A stretch of DNA of 14,210 nt from Thiobacillaceae bacterium (lineage in GTDB: Bacteria; Pseudomonadota; Gammaproteobacteria; Burkholderiales; Thiobacillaceae): assembly GCA_024643305.1 (NCBI GenBank), contig JAHENE010000025.1, positions 1 to 14,210 on the forward strand, read 5' to 3'. A program made the position numbers and the translations under genes. The notes under the pieces are model-generated. The model was given only the letters and a program-made list of their open reading frames with translations, did not search any database and was not told where the DNA came from. This document shows, in pieces, positions 1 through 7,426 of this stretch. How positions within the stretch are numbered: the stretch's first letter is position 1; each line of letters starts with the position of its first letter.

Positions 1-1
1 C

Positions 2-343
2 GAAAAGATCACCAAGATGGTTCCAGACTATATGGCCATGGGCAGCGATGGCATGGCAGAGATGGGCTCGATGGAAATGCCGCTGCCGGACAACACCCTG
101 CCCATGATGACTGGCTTCGGACCGTTTGGCCCACTGGAAATGGGCGGCATGTTCAGCGTAATGAAAGTACATCCCGACGTGAAGCCGGGAGATTACAGCG
201 ATCCGGGCTGGTACAAGCACCCGGCAGGCACAGTTGCGCGCGAGTGGACCGGCGATGCGCCCGAAGTTGAACGTGCAGACGCACCAAAGGCGAACGGTAC
301 CGAAATGCATGTGCACAAGCCAACCGGGCATAGTGGGCATTGA
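2..343 (+). CDS. Multicopper oxidase, C-terminal end (partial)
   Basis: Only the last 113 codons of this gene lie in the window; the reading frame is open to the left edge, so the methionine at position 17 is internal and not a start. The segment has the Met-rich stretch and the G-F-G-P-F-G-P-L-E-M-G-G-M-F motif that I recognise from the C terminus of large multicopper (copper) oxidases found in copper-resistance loci, followed by a D-P-G-W-Y region and a His-rich tail ending H-S-G-H. The HCHxxxH copper-ligand motif expected in this family would lie upstream of the window and cannot be checked. Such enzymes oxidise Cu(I) or organic substrates in the periplasm. It is followed after 26 bases by a DUF411 gene and then a CusF-like gene, which supports a copper-handling operon. 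The family call is from motif memory; the exact substrate is unknown. Confidence 0.72.
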   Translation, partial: EKITKMVPDYMAMGSDGMAEMGSMEMPLPDNTLPMMTGFGPFGPLEMGGMFSVMKVHPDVKPGDYSDPGWYKHPAGTVAREWTGDAPEVERADAPKANGTEMHVHKPTGHSGH

Positions 344-369
344 CGGACTCACATCATGGAAAACAAATC

Positions 370-813
370 ATGAACAAAATTCTCACAACAGCCACGTTGT
401 TTTTGTTGGCACAGGTTTCGTTCAACGCGACAGCCAATGAGCCCAAGCCCGTGGTCGAGGTTTACAAGAGCGCAAGCTGCGGATGCTGCAACTCGTGGAT
501 ACAGCACCTGGAAAATAACGGTTTCGAGGTCGAGGCTCACAACGTACCGGACGTGAGAGCCGCGCGCCAGGCCCTTGGCATGCCCCAGCAGTTAGGGGCC
601 TGCCATACCGCCAGGGTAGGCAACTATTTGGTGGAAGGCCATGTGCCGGCTGCCGACATCCGCAAGCTGCTCAAGGAAAAACCGGATGCCCTCGGCATCA
701 CCGTACCCGGCATGCCGCCCGGCTCACCGGGGATGGAATCGCCGCACCCGGTCCACTACGACACGCTGCTGGTTGGCAAAGACGGCAAGGTAAAAGTTTT
801 CTCTCGTCATTAA
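370..813 (+). CDS. DUF411 periplasmic metal-binding protein
   Basis: The 147-residue product begins with a Sec-type signal peptide (about residues 1-22, ending near A-T-A-N) and carries the DUF411 hallmark S-C-G-C-C-N-S-W (Cys37, Cys39, Cys40), followed by a thioredoxin-like beta-alpha pattern, Cys78-His79, His91 and a late Met-containing G-M-P-P-G loop. DUF411 proteins are found with copper and other metal resistance genes and are thought to bind metal in the periplasm; their exact role is not settled. I chose the ATG at 370 because it starts the signal peptide and has a GGA ribosome-binding core at 358-360; an in-frame TTG at 340 would add ten polar residues and overlap the previous stop codon. 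It lies between a multicopper oxidase and a CusF-like gene on the same strand with short gaps, so the three are probably co-transcribed. Confidence 0.88.
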   Translation: MNKILTTATLFLLAQVSFNATANEPKPVVEVYKSASCGCCNSWIQHLENNGFEVEAHNVPDVRAARQALGMPQQLGACHTARVGNYLVEGHVPAADIRKLLKEKPDALGITVPGMPPGSPGMESPHPVHYDTLLVGKDGKVKVFSRH

Positions 814-832
814 TCTTTCAAAGGATCAAACA

Positions 833-1213
833 ATGAAATCATTCAAGACCACTCTACTTGCTTTAACCGTGTTCGCCTTTGGAGCGACTGTAGCCCAGGC
901 AGCAGATCAAATGGGTGAAGGACACGCCATGCCTCAGATGTCCGGCGATCATGCCATGCCACAGATGGCGCAGCCGATGGCCAATGCGCCGCTTTCCGAA
1001 GGGGAAATCCGCAAGGTGGACAAATCCGCCGGCAAGCTCACCATCAAGCATGGTCCCTTGGTGAATCTCGACATGATGCCGATGACTATGGTGTTCCGCG
1101 TGCAGGATCCGGCCATGCTGGACAAGGTAAAACGGGGAGACAAAATCCGTTTTCGCGCTGACAGCATCAAGGGTGTCCTGACCGTCACCCGGATTGAACC
1201 TGCCGCACCTTGA
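833..1213 (+). CDS. CusF-like periplasmic copper-binding protein
   Basis: The 126-residue protein has a signal peptide (residues 1-23, A-Q-A cleavage site), a Met/His-rich arm (about 25-50) containing two copies of H-A-M-P-Q-M, and a CusF-type five-stranded domain (about 56-124). Aligned by eye to E. coli CusF, the copper ligands His36, Met47 and Met49 correspond to His73, Met84 and Met86, while the Trp44 that caps Cu(I) in CusF is replaced by Met81. CusF proteins carry periplasmic Cu(I) or Ag(I), usually to an RND efflux pump; no pump genes are in the window, so here it may act as a stand-alone chaperone or buffer for the neighbouring oxidases. A good AAGGA ribosome-binding site lies just upstream, 19 bases after the DUF411 stop. 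The family assignment is firm; the partner is inferred. Confidence 0.87.
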   Translation: MKSFKTTLLALTVFAFGATVAQAADQMGEGHAMPQMSGDHAMPQMAQPMANAPLSEGEIRKVDKSAGKLTIKHGPLVNLDMMPMTMVFRVQDPAMLDKVKRGDKIRFRADSIKGVLTVTRIEPAAP

Positions 1214-1240
1214 GCCTGCTATAAATCATGGCAATACCTG

Positions 1241-1267
1241 GGCGCGCGCAAATACAAAGCGCGCGCC
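1241..1267 (+). repeat. Perfect 9-bp GC-only inverted repeat (hairpin)
   Basis: GGCGCGCGC at 1241-1249 and its exact reverse complement at 1259-1267 enclose a 9-base A-rich loop, with two further G-U pairs possible outside. It sits in the 115-base gap between the CusF-like gene and the HMA-like gene. There is no T-run after it, so it is not a classic intrinsic terminator; it could be an mRNA-stabilising or processing hairpin that lowers expression of the downstream gene. Confidence 0.6.
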
Positions 1268-1328
1268 TGAACCAGAAACTGGAGCGTAAAGCCTTGCCGT
1301 TCATTCTGAAAACATCAGAGGAAAATTC

Positions 1329-1661
1329 ATGAAATCCCCAGCAAGCGAAGTGAAACGCAGCATGGCCTTGCTGCACGCTTCGCCGGATCAGGTGGAATCG
1401 GCCTCCGCAACGCTTCGTAGCCTCGAACCCATCAGCGAGGTGTGCTTCGAGGGCAATACCCGCCTGCGTATCCGCTACGATGCAACTTGTGTCGGTTTCG
1501 GCGATATCGAGCGTCTGCTCGGTGAAGCAGGCATCCAGCGCGCAGAGGGAGCTTGGTGGCGTTTCAAGTCGGCGTGGTATCGCTTCCTCGACAACAACGC
1601 CCGCTCAAATGCGATTTCGGGCGGCGGCGCATGCTGCAACCGTCCGCCTAAACGTCCCTAG
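1329..1661 (+). CDS. Small protein with degenerate HMA-like fold
   Basis: This 110-residue product has no signal peptide. Residues 10-72 follow the beta-alpha-beta-beta-alpha-beta pattern of heavy-metal-associated (HMA) domains: an L-R-x-L near 29-32, an R-L-R-I-R-Y-D strand at 45-51 and a [11 protein letters not shown] helix at 59-69, similar in layout to the HMA domain of the CcoI encoded downstream. The metal-binding CxxC is absent; its place holds H-A-S-P-D-Q. The remaining cysteines are Cys39, Cys54 and a vicinal Cys102-Cys103 pair near the basic C terminus, after a Trp-rich amphipathic stretch. The ATG at 1329 has an AGAGGA ribosome-binding site at 1317-1322. It closes the copper-related set, and its TAG stop is nested with that of convergent thyA. 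The function is unknown; HMA-like is a fold-pattern judgement. Confidence 0.7.
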   Translation: MKSPASEVKRSMALLHASPDQVESASATLRSLEPISEVCFEGNTRLRIRYDATCVGFGDIERLLGEAGIQRAEGAWWRFKSAWYRFLDNNARSNAISGGGACCNRPPKRP

Positions 1662-2452
1662 ACGGCCACCGGCGCCTTGATTGCTGGATGGGGGTCGTAA
1701 CCCTCCAGCGTGAAGTCCTCGAATTTGAAGGCAAACAAATCCTTTACTTCCGGGTTGATTTTCATCTTCGGCAAGGCTCGCGGCTCGCGTGAAAGCTGTT
1801 CGTTGACCTGGTCGAAATGATTTGAATAGATATGTGCATCACCCAGCGTGTGCACAAAATCGCCAGGCTTTAGTCCAGACACCTGCGCCACCATCATGGT
1901 CAGCAGCGCATAGCTTGCGATGTTGAACGGCACGCCCAGGAATAAATCGGCGCTGCGCTGGTAGAGCTGACAGGATAGTTTCCCGTCGGCGACATAGAAC
2001 TGGAAGAACGCATGGCAAGGCGCCAGCGCCATTTTGTCCAGGTCGGCCACGTTCCATGCCGATACGATGATGCGGCGCGAGTCCGGATTGTTCTTGAGGT
2101 CATCCAGCACACGCTGGATCTGGTCGATGTGACGTCCGTCCGGCGCTGGCCATGAGCGCCACTGGGAACCATAGACGGGACCCAGGTTGCCGTTCTCATC
2201 GGCCCACTCGTCCCAGATGGAAACGCCGTTTTCCTTCAAGTAGGCGATATTGGTTTCGCCCTTCAGGAACCACAGCAGTTCATGGATGATGGAACGCAAA
2301 TGGCATTTTTTGGTAGTCACCAATGGAAAGCCATCCTCGAGATTGAAACGCATCTGGTAGCCGAAAACGGAAACGGTGCCAGTGCCGGTACGGTCGGATT
2401 TATTTACGCCGGTATCGCGCACGTGGCGCAGGAGGTCAAGGTAATTTTTCAT
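1658..2452 (-). CDS. thyA: Thymidylate synthase
   Basis: The product converts dUMP to dTMP using methylene-tetrahydrofolate, the only de novo route to thymidylate for this enzyme class, in the cytoplasm. It has 264 residues, identical in length to E. coli ThyA, and matches the family throughout: R-T-G-T-G near 21-25, the catalytic Cys146 in [10 protein letters not shown], and the C-terminal E-G-Y-D-P-H-P motif. Its ATG overlaps the TGA of the upstream lipoprotein gene as ATGA (4 bases), which points to translational coupling, and it is the last gene of the minus-strand operon. No folA (dihydrofolate reductase) gene, often its partner, is in the window. Its stop codon overlaps that of the convergent HMA-like gene. 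Confidence 0.98.
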   Translation of the reverse strand: MKNYLDLLRHVRDTGVNKSDRTGTGTVSVFGYQMRFNLEDGFPLVTTKKCHLRSIIHELLWFLKGETNIAYLKENGVSIWDEWADENGNLGPVYGSQWRSWPAPDGRHIDQIQRVLDDLKNNPDSRRIIVSAWNVADLDKMALAPCHAFFQFYVADGKLSCQLYQRSADLFLGVPFNIASYALLTMMVAQVSGLKPGDFVHTLGDAHIYSNHFDQVNEQLSREPRALPKMKINPEVKDLFAFKFEDFTLEGYDPHPAIKAPVAV

Positions 2453-3309
2453 TGGTCAGGTGCTGAAGGGGCTGCGGCTCTATTATCGCTTCTTTGCGGC
2501 AAACTGAGCAGCGCCCCGGCGAGAACATCGCCCGGTCCACTACCATACGTATCCCAGAAGGCGACTTCGAAATCCTGATTGTCCTGCAACTCAAGGACCA
2601 ATTCGCGAAAACGCGCCGGGTCACGCTTTTTCAGTTTTGCCACCAGCAGCATGGCTTGCCGGTAAAAAATATGGATGTCCAGTCCGAAATTGCCTGCTTT
2701 GTGCCGCATGTCTGGCAAATCTCTTTTTTCCAGGTCAATGTGCTTGCCATTCCATGCGGCATTCAGCGCCTGCTCGTCCGTTGCAAATTCGGCGCCACCG
2801 CCGTCAGCCGTGAGCGAGGCCCAGCCTTCATGAAACCAGATCGGGATGTTGTAGTGGTAGTGACCGACACGCTGCCCCAGATGCAAATGCGCCAATTCAT
2901 GCACAAGCAGCATCTCCAGCCGCCAGCTTTCTTTTCCGTCGAGATTGGGAGAGAGGATCAGCCGGTTATCCGGAATCACTGCAGCGGACAATTTTGGCGT
3001 GTAAACATAGTGGTTAAAACAGGTTTCTGAACCACAGACATAAATTCGCGGCGTTTCCAGGAAAGGCAGATAGTGCGCGGACTCGACCTTGGCAATGGCT
3101 TTATCGAGCACCTGTGACACACGGCGCCCATATGCCTCCGCACCCTCCTCCACCCAGACACGCGGGTCTTCCGCAAGCGGCGTAAACCCCTCCATCGGCT
3201 GCAAGGCACGCGGATCGCTTACCAGCGCCGCACAGCCGGAAAGCAAAAGTGTCATGAGCAGGAGGGACAACAATCTGTGCAGCATGTGCCTCACCCAAGC
3301 TCTGCCCAT
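2449..3309 (-). CDS. Lipoprotein with HExxH metalloprotease motif
   Basis: The 286-residue product has a lipoprotein signal with lipobox L-L-S-G-C (Cys26 from the first start), so it is probably lipid-anchored in the envelope. The core carries V-H-E-L-A-H (His137, Glu138, His141) and, 20 residues on, W-F-H-E-G-W-A (Glu161), the arrangement of gluzincin-type zinc peptidases resembling the peptidase MA-like group. Two cysteines at 92 and 97 may form a disulfide. The C-terminal tail is Ala/Pro-rich and probably disordered. Two starts are plausible: 3309 (preceded by GGAGG, overlapping bpt by 19 bases) and 3285 (preceded by GGTGAGG, just after the bpt stop, giving a shorter, more typical signal peptide). 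The 3' end overlaps thyA. Protease activity is inferred from motifs only and the substrate is unknown. Confidence 0.82.
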   Translation of the reverse strand: MGRAWVRHMLHRLLSLLLMTLLLSGCAALVSDPRALQPMEGFTPLAEDPRVWVEEGAEAYGRRVSQVLDKAIAKVESAHYLPFLETPRIYVCGSETCFNHYVYTPKLSAAVIPDNRLILSPNLDGKESWRLEMLLVHELAHLHLGQRVGHYHYNIPIWFHEGWASLTADGGGAEFATDEQALNAAWNGKHIDLEKRDLPDMRHKAGNFGLDIHIFYRQAMLLVAKLKKRDPARFRELVLELQDNQDFEVAFWDTYGSGPGDVLAGALLSLPQRSDNRAAAPSAPDQ

Positions 3310-4010
3310 TTGCCTCCAACAAGTCCCTGGAGGGGTTGGTAATTTGACTTGTAAGCCATTTTGCGCGACTCAGCGATCCAATAGCCAAGATAGACATAAG
3401 GCAGGCCAAGCGTGCGGGCAAGTTCGATCTGCCACAGCACCGCATAAGTGCCTAATCCGCGCCTTTCCATCACCGGATCAAAAAAGGTATAGACGGCAGA
3501 GAGGCCATCATTAATACGGTCAACAACCGCCACCATTACCAGCTTGTCGCCATCGCGAAATTCCGCCAGCGAAGTGTTTACCTGGCTGGATAGCAGAAAC
3601 TGGCTGTATTGCTCGCTGTCGTCCAGATCCATGCCGCCGCCTTTGTGACGCGCATGTTGATAGCGTCGGTAAAGCTCAAAATCCTCATCGCGAAACTCGA
3701 GTGGCCTGATACTTGCCTTCAAGGACTTGTTCAATGCTCGACAACGCTTTTGCGATCGACTGGGCTGGAAGGCATCTACCTTCACCCGCACCGGCACGCA
3801 GCGCTTGCAATTGTTGCAATGCGGCCTGTAGGTGTAGTGCCCGCTGCGGCGAAATCCCTCCTGGATCAGCCGGCTGTAGGCCCCAGGGCCGATGAGATGG
3901 GCTGGTGCGGCAACCTGCGAACGCGCTTCAAGGCCTTCAAGATAACTGCACGCATAGGGTGCGGTCAGGTAAAACTGGATGCGCAGAAAAGGCGGCTCAG
4001 AAGGATGCAT
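3291..4010 (-). CDS. bpt: Aspartate/glutamate leucyltransferase Bpt
   Basis: The 239-residue enzyme transfers leucine from Leu-tRNA to proteins with N-terminal Asp or Glu, creating a destabilising residue for the N-degron (ClpS/ClpAP) pathway. It belongs to the ATE family. The N-terminal ATE domain shows Q-F-Y-L-T-A-P-Y-A-C-S-Y-L and the cysteine cluster H-C-N-N-C-K-R-C (Cys65, Cys68, Cys71); the C-terminal domain has the F-F-D-P, G-L-G-T-Y-A-V-L and L-G-Y-W-I motifs. The start is taken at ATG 4010, where family members begin; an in-frame TTG at 4016 would add only two residues. It overlaps the 3' end of aat by 14 bases, so the two N-degron transferases are co-expressed. Older annotations call this family arginyltransferase; in bacteria the leucyl activity is the characterised one. 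Confidence 0.95.
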   Translation of the reverse strand: MHPSEPPFLRIQFYLTAPYACSYLEGLEARSQVAAPAHLIGPGAYSRLIQEGFRRSGHYTYRPHCNNCKRCVPVRVKVDAFQPSRSQKRCRALNKSLKASIRPLEFRDEDFELYRRYQHARHKGGGMDLDDSEQYSQFLLSSQVNTSLAEFRDGDKLVMVAVVDRINDGLSAVYTFFDPVMERRGLGTYAVLWQIELARTLGLPYVYLGYWIAESRKMAYKSNYQPLQGLVGGKWAELG

Positions 4011-4701
4011 CGTCAAATCGCCACGGTGAGGGAACCGGTTTCAATTTTATCAAGCGTTTCAGTTCCTGGATAAACACCTCACGCGGGATCGGCCTGGCCC
4101 CCATGGAAGCCAGATGTGCCGTCTCCATCTGGCAGTCGATCAGGCCAAAATCCCAGGCATCGAGCTGCCGGCATAAATGCGCCAGCGCCAGTTTGGAGGC
4201 ATCCGTGCGTCTGGAGAACATCGATTCACCGTAGAACATGCGACCGATGGCGAGTCCATATAAACCGCCCGCCAGTTCACCGTCCATCCATGTTTCCACG
4301 GAGTGCGCATGGCCCATTTCATGCAGGCGAGAATAGGCATCGAGCATTGCCTGGCCGATCCATGTGCCTGACTGGCCTTCTCGCGGTACGGCACATGCCT
4401 GTATGACCTGCCTGAAACTGGTATCCACGCGGATTTCATATTCGCTTCGTTTTATGCACTGGCGCAATGAGCGCGAGACTTTCAGTTCGGCCGGCGCCAG
4501 CACCATGCGCGGGTCCGGACTCCACCACAACACCGGCTCGCCCGGATTGAACCAGGGAAAGATGCCGTGGCGATAAGCATCAAGTATGCGTTCCGGCGAC
4601 AAATCCAGGCCGGCGCACAACAGGCCGTTCGGCTCACGCAGCGCCATCTCGACGGGGGGAAAGGGGTCTTCTGGTTTCAGCCAAGGAAGCATGTTGGACA
4701 T
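3997..4701 (-). CDS. aat: Leucyl/phenylalanyl-tRNA--protein transferase
   Basis: The product transfers Leu or Phe from aminoacyl-tRNA to N-terminal Lys or Arg of proteins, marking them for ClpS recognition and ClpAP degradation in the cytoplasm. It has 234 residues, the same as E. coli Aat, and shows the family motifs G-I-F-P-W-F-N, W-W-S-P-D-P-R, T-W-I-G, H-S-V-E-T-W and G-E-S-M-F-S. The start at ATG 4701 is preceded by GGATAGA at good spacing; a GTG at 4716 and an ATG at 4692 are in frame but have no ribosome-binding site. It is the first gene of the minus-strand operon, divergent from ccoI across 51 bases, and overlaps bpt. Confidence 0.97.
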   Translation of the reverse strand: MSNMLPWLKPEDPFPPVEMALREPNGLLCAGLDLSPERILDAYRHGIFPWFNPGEPVLWWSPDPRMVLAPAELKVSRSLRQCIKRSEYEIRVDTSFRQVIQACAVPREGQSGTWIGQAMLDAYSRLHEMGHAHSVETWMDGELAGGLYGLAIGRMFYGESMFSRRTDASKLALAHLCRQLDAWDFGLIDCQMETAHLASMGARPIPREVFIQELKRLIKLKPVPSPWRFDDASF

Positions 4702-4715
4702 TCTATCCGGCCACA

Positions 4716-4730
4716 CCTGATAACATCAGG
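4716..4730. promoter_or_regulatory. Inverted repeat in divergent aat/ccoI promoter gap
   Basis: CCTGAT at 4716-4721 and ATCAGG at 4725-4730 form a perfect 6-bp inverted repeat with a 3-base spacer in the only gap between the divergent aat and ccoI genes. It loosely resembles half of an FNR/ANR box, but the spacer is 3 rather than 4 bases and the outer bases differ. It could be an operator serving one or both genes; this is inference from position and symmetry only. Confidence 0.3.
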
Positions 4731-4752
4731 ACTTTGCCATCCTGTTTAATTC

Positions 4753-7248
4753 ATGGCCGGCCAGCGTACTGACTCCAACCAAGCGGAACAGCAAGCAGCG
4801 AGTTGCTTTCATTGCGGCCTCCCCGTTCTTTCGGGTGCGGAATACCCGATCAGCTATCGCCAGCATACCGAACATGCCTGCTGCCGCGGCTGCCAGGCGG
4901 TGGCGCAAACCATCATCGATTCCGGCCAGGAAGCCTATTACGAACACCGCACCGCCCTGCCCCCTACGCCGCAGGACGCGCAGGCCGAACTGGAGAAACT
5001 CGGTCTGTACGATTTGCCCGAAATCCAGCAAAGCTTCGTCCGCAGCGAGCCGGAAAATATCCGCGAAGCCGCGCTGATTCTGGAGAACATCGTCTGCGCC
5101 GCCTGCGTGTGGCTGAATGAGCGCCATATTTCTCAGCTGCCCGGCGTCATTTCGGTGGACATCAACTACGCCACCCGACGCGCGCGTGTGCGCTGGGACT
5201 CCACCCGCCTGAAGCTCTCCGACATCCTGCGCGCCATCCAGGACATCGGCTACGTCGCGCATCCCTTCGATGCAAGCAAGCAGGAAGAGGTTTTCCGCAA
5301 GGAGCGTAATAGCGCGATCAAGCGCCTGGCCATCTCGGGTTTGGGCACGATGCAGGTAATGATGTATGCCATCCCCACCTACACTGCCGACCCCGCAGAG
5401 ATGACGCCTGACATCATGGCACTGTTGCGCTGGGCCAGCCTGATCCTGACCATTCCGGTGATTTTCTATTCCGCTTGGCCGTTCTTTCTGGGCGCATGGA
5501 GAGACCTCTCGCGCAGAATGCTGGGCATGGATGTGCCGGTGGCACTCGGCATTGGTTCCGCCTTCACAGCGAGCGTATGGAACACTTTGGCACAACAGGG
5601 CGACGTGTATTACGACTCAGTCAACATGTTCATCTTTTTGCTGCTGACCGGGCGCTTTCTCGAACTCAACGCCCGCCGCCGCAGCGCGCAGGCCGCAGAA
5701 GAACTGGTCAAACTGATTCCGGCAGTGGCAACCCGTCTGCCAGGCTGGCCGTCGCGCACGGAAGAAACCGTGCCCGCAGCCCAGTTGAAGCCGGGCGACC
5801 ACGTGCTGGTCAAACCGGGTGAGGCAATTCCGGCAGATGGCATATTGCTTCAAGGCGACAGCAGCGTTGTGGAAGCCATGCTAACCGGCGAGCCCGAACC
5901 GCGTGGCAAGCACCCCGGCGACAGTCTGATCGGCGGCACCCTCAACCAGCAAAGCCCGCTTGTCATGCAAGTCACCCGGACTGGCGAGGAAACCAAACTT
6001 TCGGCCATCGTGCGTCTGCTGGATCGCGCACAAAGCGAGAAACCGCGCATCGGTCGCCTGGCCGATCGGGCTGCGTTCTGGTTTGTGGGCATTCTGCTGC
6101 TGCTGACAATCATCATCGCGGGCGTTTGGTACGTCATCGACCCGGACAAGGTGCTGTGGATCACGGTTTCCGTGCTGGTCATCACCTGCCCTTGTGCACT
6201 AGGATTGGCCACGCCCGCCGCGCTCACCGCCGCCACTGGAAGGCTGACCAAACTCGGCCTGCTCACCACGCGCGGCCATGCGCTGGAAACCCTGGCACAG
6301 GTTAGCGATATGGTGTTCGATAAAACAGGCACTCTGACACAGGGAAAACTGAGCCTGCTGGATATTGAGCCCGTAAACGGCCACAGCCGCGATGAAATCC
6401 TGCAAATTGCAGCGGCACTGGAATCTGCATCTGAGCACCCCATTGCCATCGCCATCAAGCACGCAGCAGGCAGTTCCGTTCAAAGCGCAGAGTCGCCGCT
6501 CAACTTTCCCGGCCAAGGGGTGGAAGCCAGCATCAATGGCCTGCGATATCGTTTGGGCAAACCCGCTTTTGCCGGCGCAACGCTTCCAACGGTTTCAACG
6601 CATACGACCGCCACGCGCCTTGCACTCAGCGGACCGGAGGGACTGCTGGGCTGGCTGATGCTCGGTGATGAAATTCGTACCGATGCTAGCCGTGCACTAA
6701 TCATGCTCAAATTGCTCGGTATTCGTGTACATCTCTTATCTGGGGACAACCAGGCTTCAGCAACGGCCGTTGCCACGGCACTTGGCATCGATGCCATCCG
6801 CGCCGAGGCGCTACCGGATGACAAACTGGACTATGTAAAGACACTGCAAGAAAAAGGCTGTGTGGTTGCCATGGTAGGCGACGGCATCAACGACGCGCCC
6901 GTGCTTGCGCAGGCGCAGGTTTCCATCGCCATGGGTGAAGGTACGGACGTCGCCCAGGCAGCCGCCGACATGGTGATGCTGGGTGGACGACTGGCTACGC
7001 TGGCAGACGGTGTTGAACTCGCCCGCAAGACTCGCGCAGTCATCTATCAGAACTTGGCCTGGGCGCTGGGCTACAACCTGATCGCCATTCCGCTGGCTGC
7101 ACTTGGCCACGTTACGCCATGGATCGCCGGTATCGGCATGTCCGCCAGTTCCCTGTTGGTCGTGCTCAATGCCCTGCGACTCACAGACTTCGAGAGCAGT
7201 GCTGCCCTTTCCGCCTCACGCCTCACGCCTCGCGCCTCACGCAACTAA
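4753..7248 (+). CDS. ccoI: Copper-translocating P-type ATPase CcoI/FixI
   Basis: This 831-residue P1B-type ATPase moves Cu(I) across the inner membrane for insertion into the CuB centre of cbb3 oxidase. Domains in order: an N-terminal Cys-rich metal-binding segment typical of CcoI (Cys18-x2-Cys21, Cys43-Cys44-x2-Cys47), an HMA domain with Cys115-A-A-Cys118, membrane helices from about residue 190, the actuator TGEP at 378-381, the ion-binding Cys479-Pro-Cys481, phosphorylated Asp523 in D-K-T-G, the nucleotide-binding S-E-H-P at 560-563, and the hinge G-D-G-I-N-D at 709-714. The HMA motif in the form C-A-A-C-V-W-L-N-E and its place beside ccoS-ccoN separate it from CopA exporters. No clear ribosome-binding site precedes the ATG. 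The last ten or so residues are encoded by a heptanucleotide tandem repeat. Confidence 0.97.
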   Translation: MAGQRTDSNQAEQQAASCFHCGLPVLSGAEYPISYRQHTEHACCRGCQAVAQTIIDSGQEAYYEHRTALPPTPQDAQAELEKLGLYDLPEIQQSFVRSEPENIREAALILENIVCAACVWLNERHISQLPGVISVDINYATRRARVRWDSTRLKLSDILRAIQDIGYVAHPFDASKQEEVFRKERNSAIKRLAISGLGTMQVMMYAIPTYTADPAEMTPDIMALLRWASLILTIPVIFYSAWPFFLGAWRDLSRRMLGMDVPVALGIGSAFTASVWNTLAQQGDVYYDSVNMFIFLLLTGRFLELNARRRSAQAAEELVKLIPAVATRLPGWPSRTEETVPAAQLKPGDHVLVKPGEAIPADGILLQGDSSVVEAMLTGEPEPRGKHPGDSLIGGTLNQQSPLVMQVTRTGEETKLSAIVRLLDRAQSEKPRIGRLADRAAFWFVGILLLLTIIIAGVWYVIDPDKVLWITVSVLVITCPCALGLATPAALTAATGRLTKLGLLTTRGHALETLAQVSDMVFDKTGTLTQGKLSLLDIEPVNGHSRDEILQIAAALESASEHPIAIAIKHAAGSSVQSAESPLNFPGQGVEASINGLRYRLGKPAFAGATLPTVSTHTTATRLALSGPEGLLGWLMLGDEIRTDASRALIMLKLLGIRVHLLSGDNQASATAVATALGIDAIRAEALPDDKLDYVKTLQEKGCVVAMVGDGINDAPVLAQAQVSIAMGEGTDVAQAAADMVMLGGRLATLADGVELARKTRAVIYQNLAWALGYNLIAIPLAALGHVTPWIAGIGMSASSLLVVLNALRLTDFESSAALSASRLTPRASRN
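7212..7239 (+). repeat. Heptanucleotide tandem repeat (4 x CGCCTCA)
   Basis: Four head-to-tail copies of CGCCTCA cover 7212-7239, the third ending in G instead of A. They encode the extreme C terminus of CcoI and end nine bases before ccoI stops and eleven before ccoS begins. Because seven is not a multiple of three, gain or loss of one copy would change the CcoI C terminus and its stop codon. Confidence 0.85.
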
Positions 7249-7249
7249 T

Positions 7250-7426
7250 ATGGACATCCTCTTCCTCCTCATCCCCTTGGGTCTGGTACTGGTCGGCGTC
7301 GTGGCCTGGTTCTTCATCTGGTCGGTCAACCACCGACAGTTTGAAGATTTGGAAGGACCGGCCCATGAAATTCTGATGGACGACGACAAGCCCAAGCGTC
7401 CTTCCAATACGCAGGTGCAGAAATAA
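7250..7426 (+). CDS. ccoS: cbb3 oxidase maturation protein CcoS
   Basis: The 58-residue protein has one membrane helix (residues 3-25) followed by the CcoS hallmark F-I-W-S-V-N-H-R-Q-F-E-D-L-E-G-P-A and a charged, acidic tail with D-D-D. CcoS is required for insertion of heme b, heme b3 and CuB into cbb3 oxidase in Rhodobacter. Its ATG follows the ccoI stop by one base, so translation is probably coupled. It is easily missed because it lies inside a longer open frame that begins within ccoI; the membrane helix and family motif fix the start at 7250. Confidence 0.95.
   Translation: MDILFLLIPLGLVLVGVVAWFFIWSVNHRQFEDLEGPAHEILMDDDKPKRPSNTQVQK

Noticed and set aside
340..369. TTG at 340 as the DUF411 start
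   Set aside because: It overlaps the preceding stop codon and puts ten polar, His-containing residues before the signal peptide; ATG 370 is the better start.
2494..3030. 178-codon plus-strand frame opposite the lipoprotein gene
   Set aside because: The minus strand here has a lipobox and an HExxH motif with correct operon overlaps, so the plus-strand frame is a shadow.
4726..5595. 289-codon minus-strand open frame opposite ccoI
   Set aside because: It lies wholly antisense to the conserved ccoI coding sequence, has low-complexity His/Gly/Ala-rich composition and no family motif; it is a shadow frame.
5850..6458. 202-codon minus-strand open frame opposite ccoI
   Set aside because: Ser/Arg-rich antisense shadow of the P-type ATPase core with no recognisable domain.
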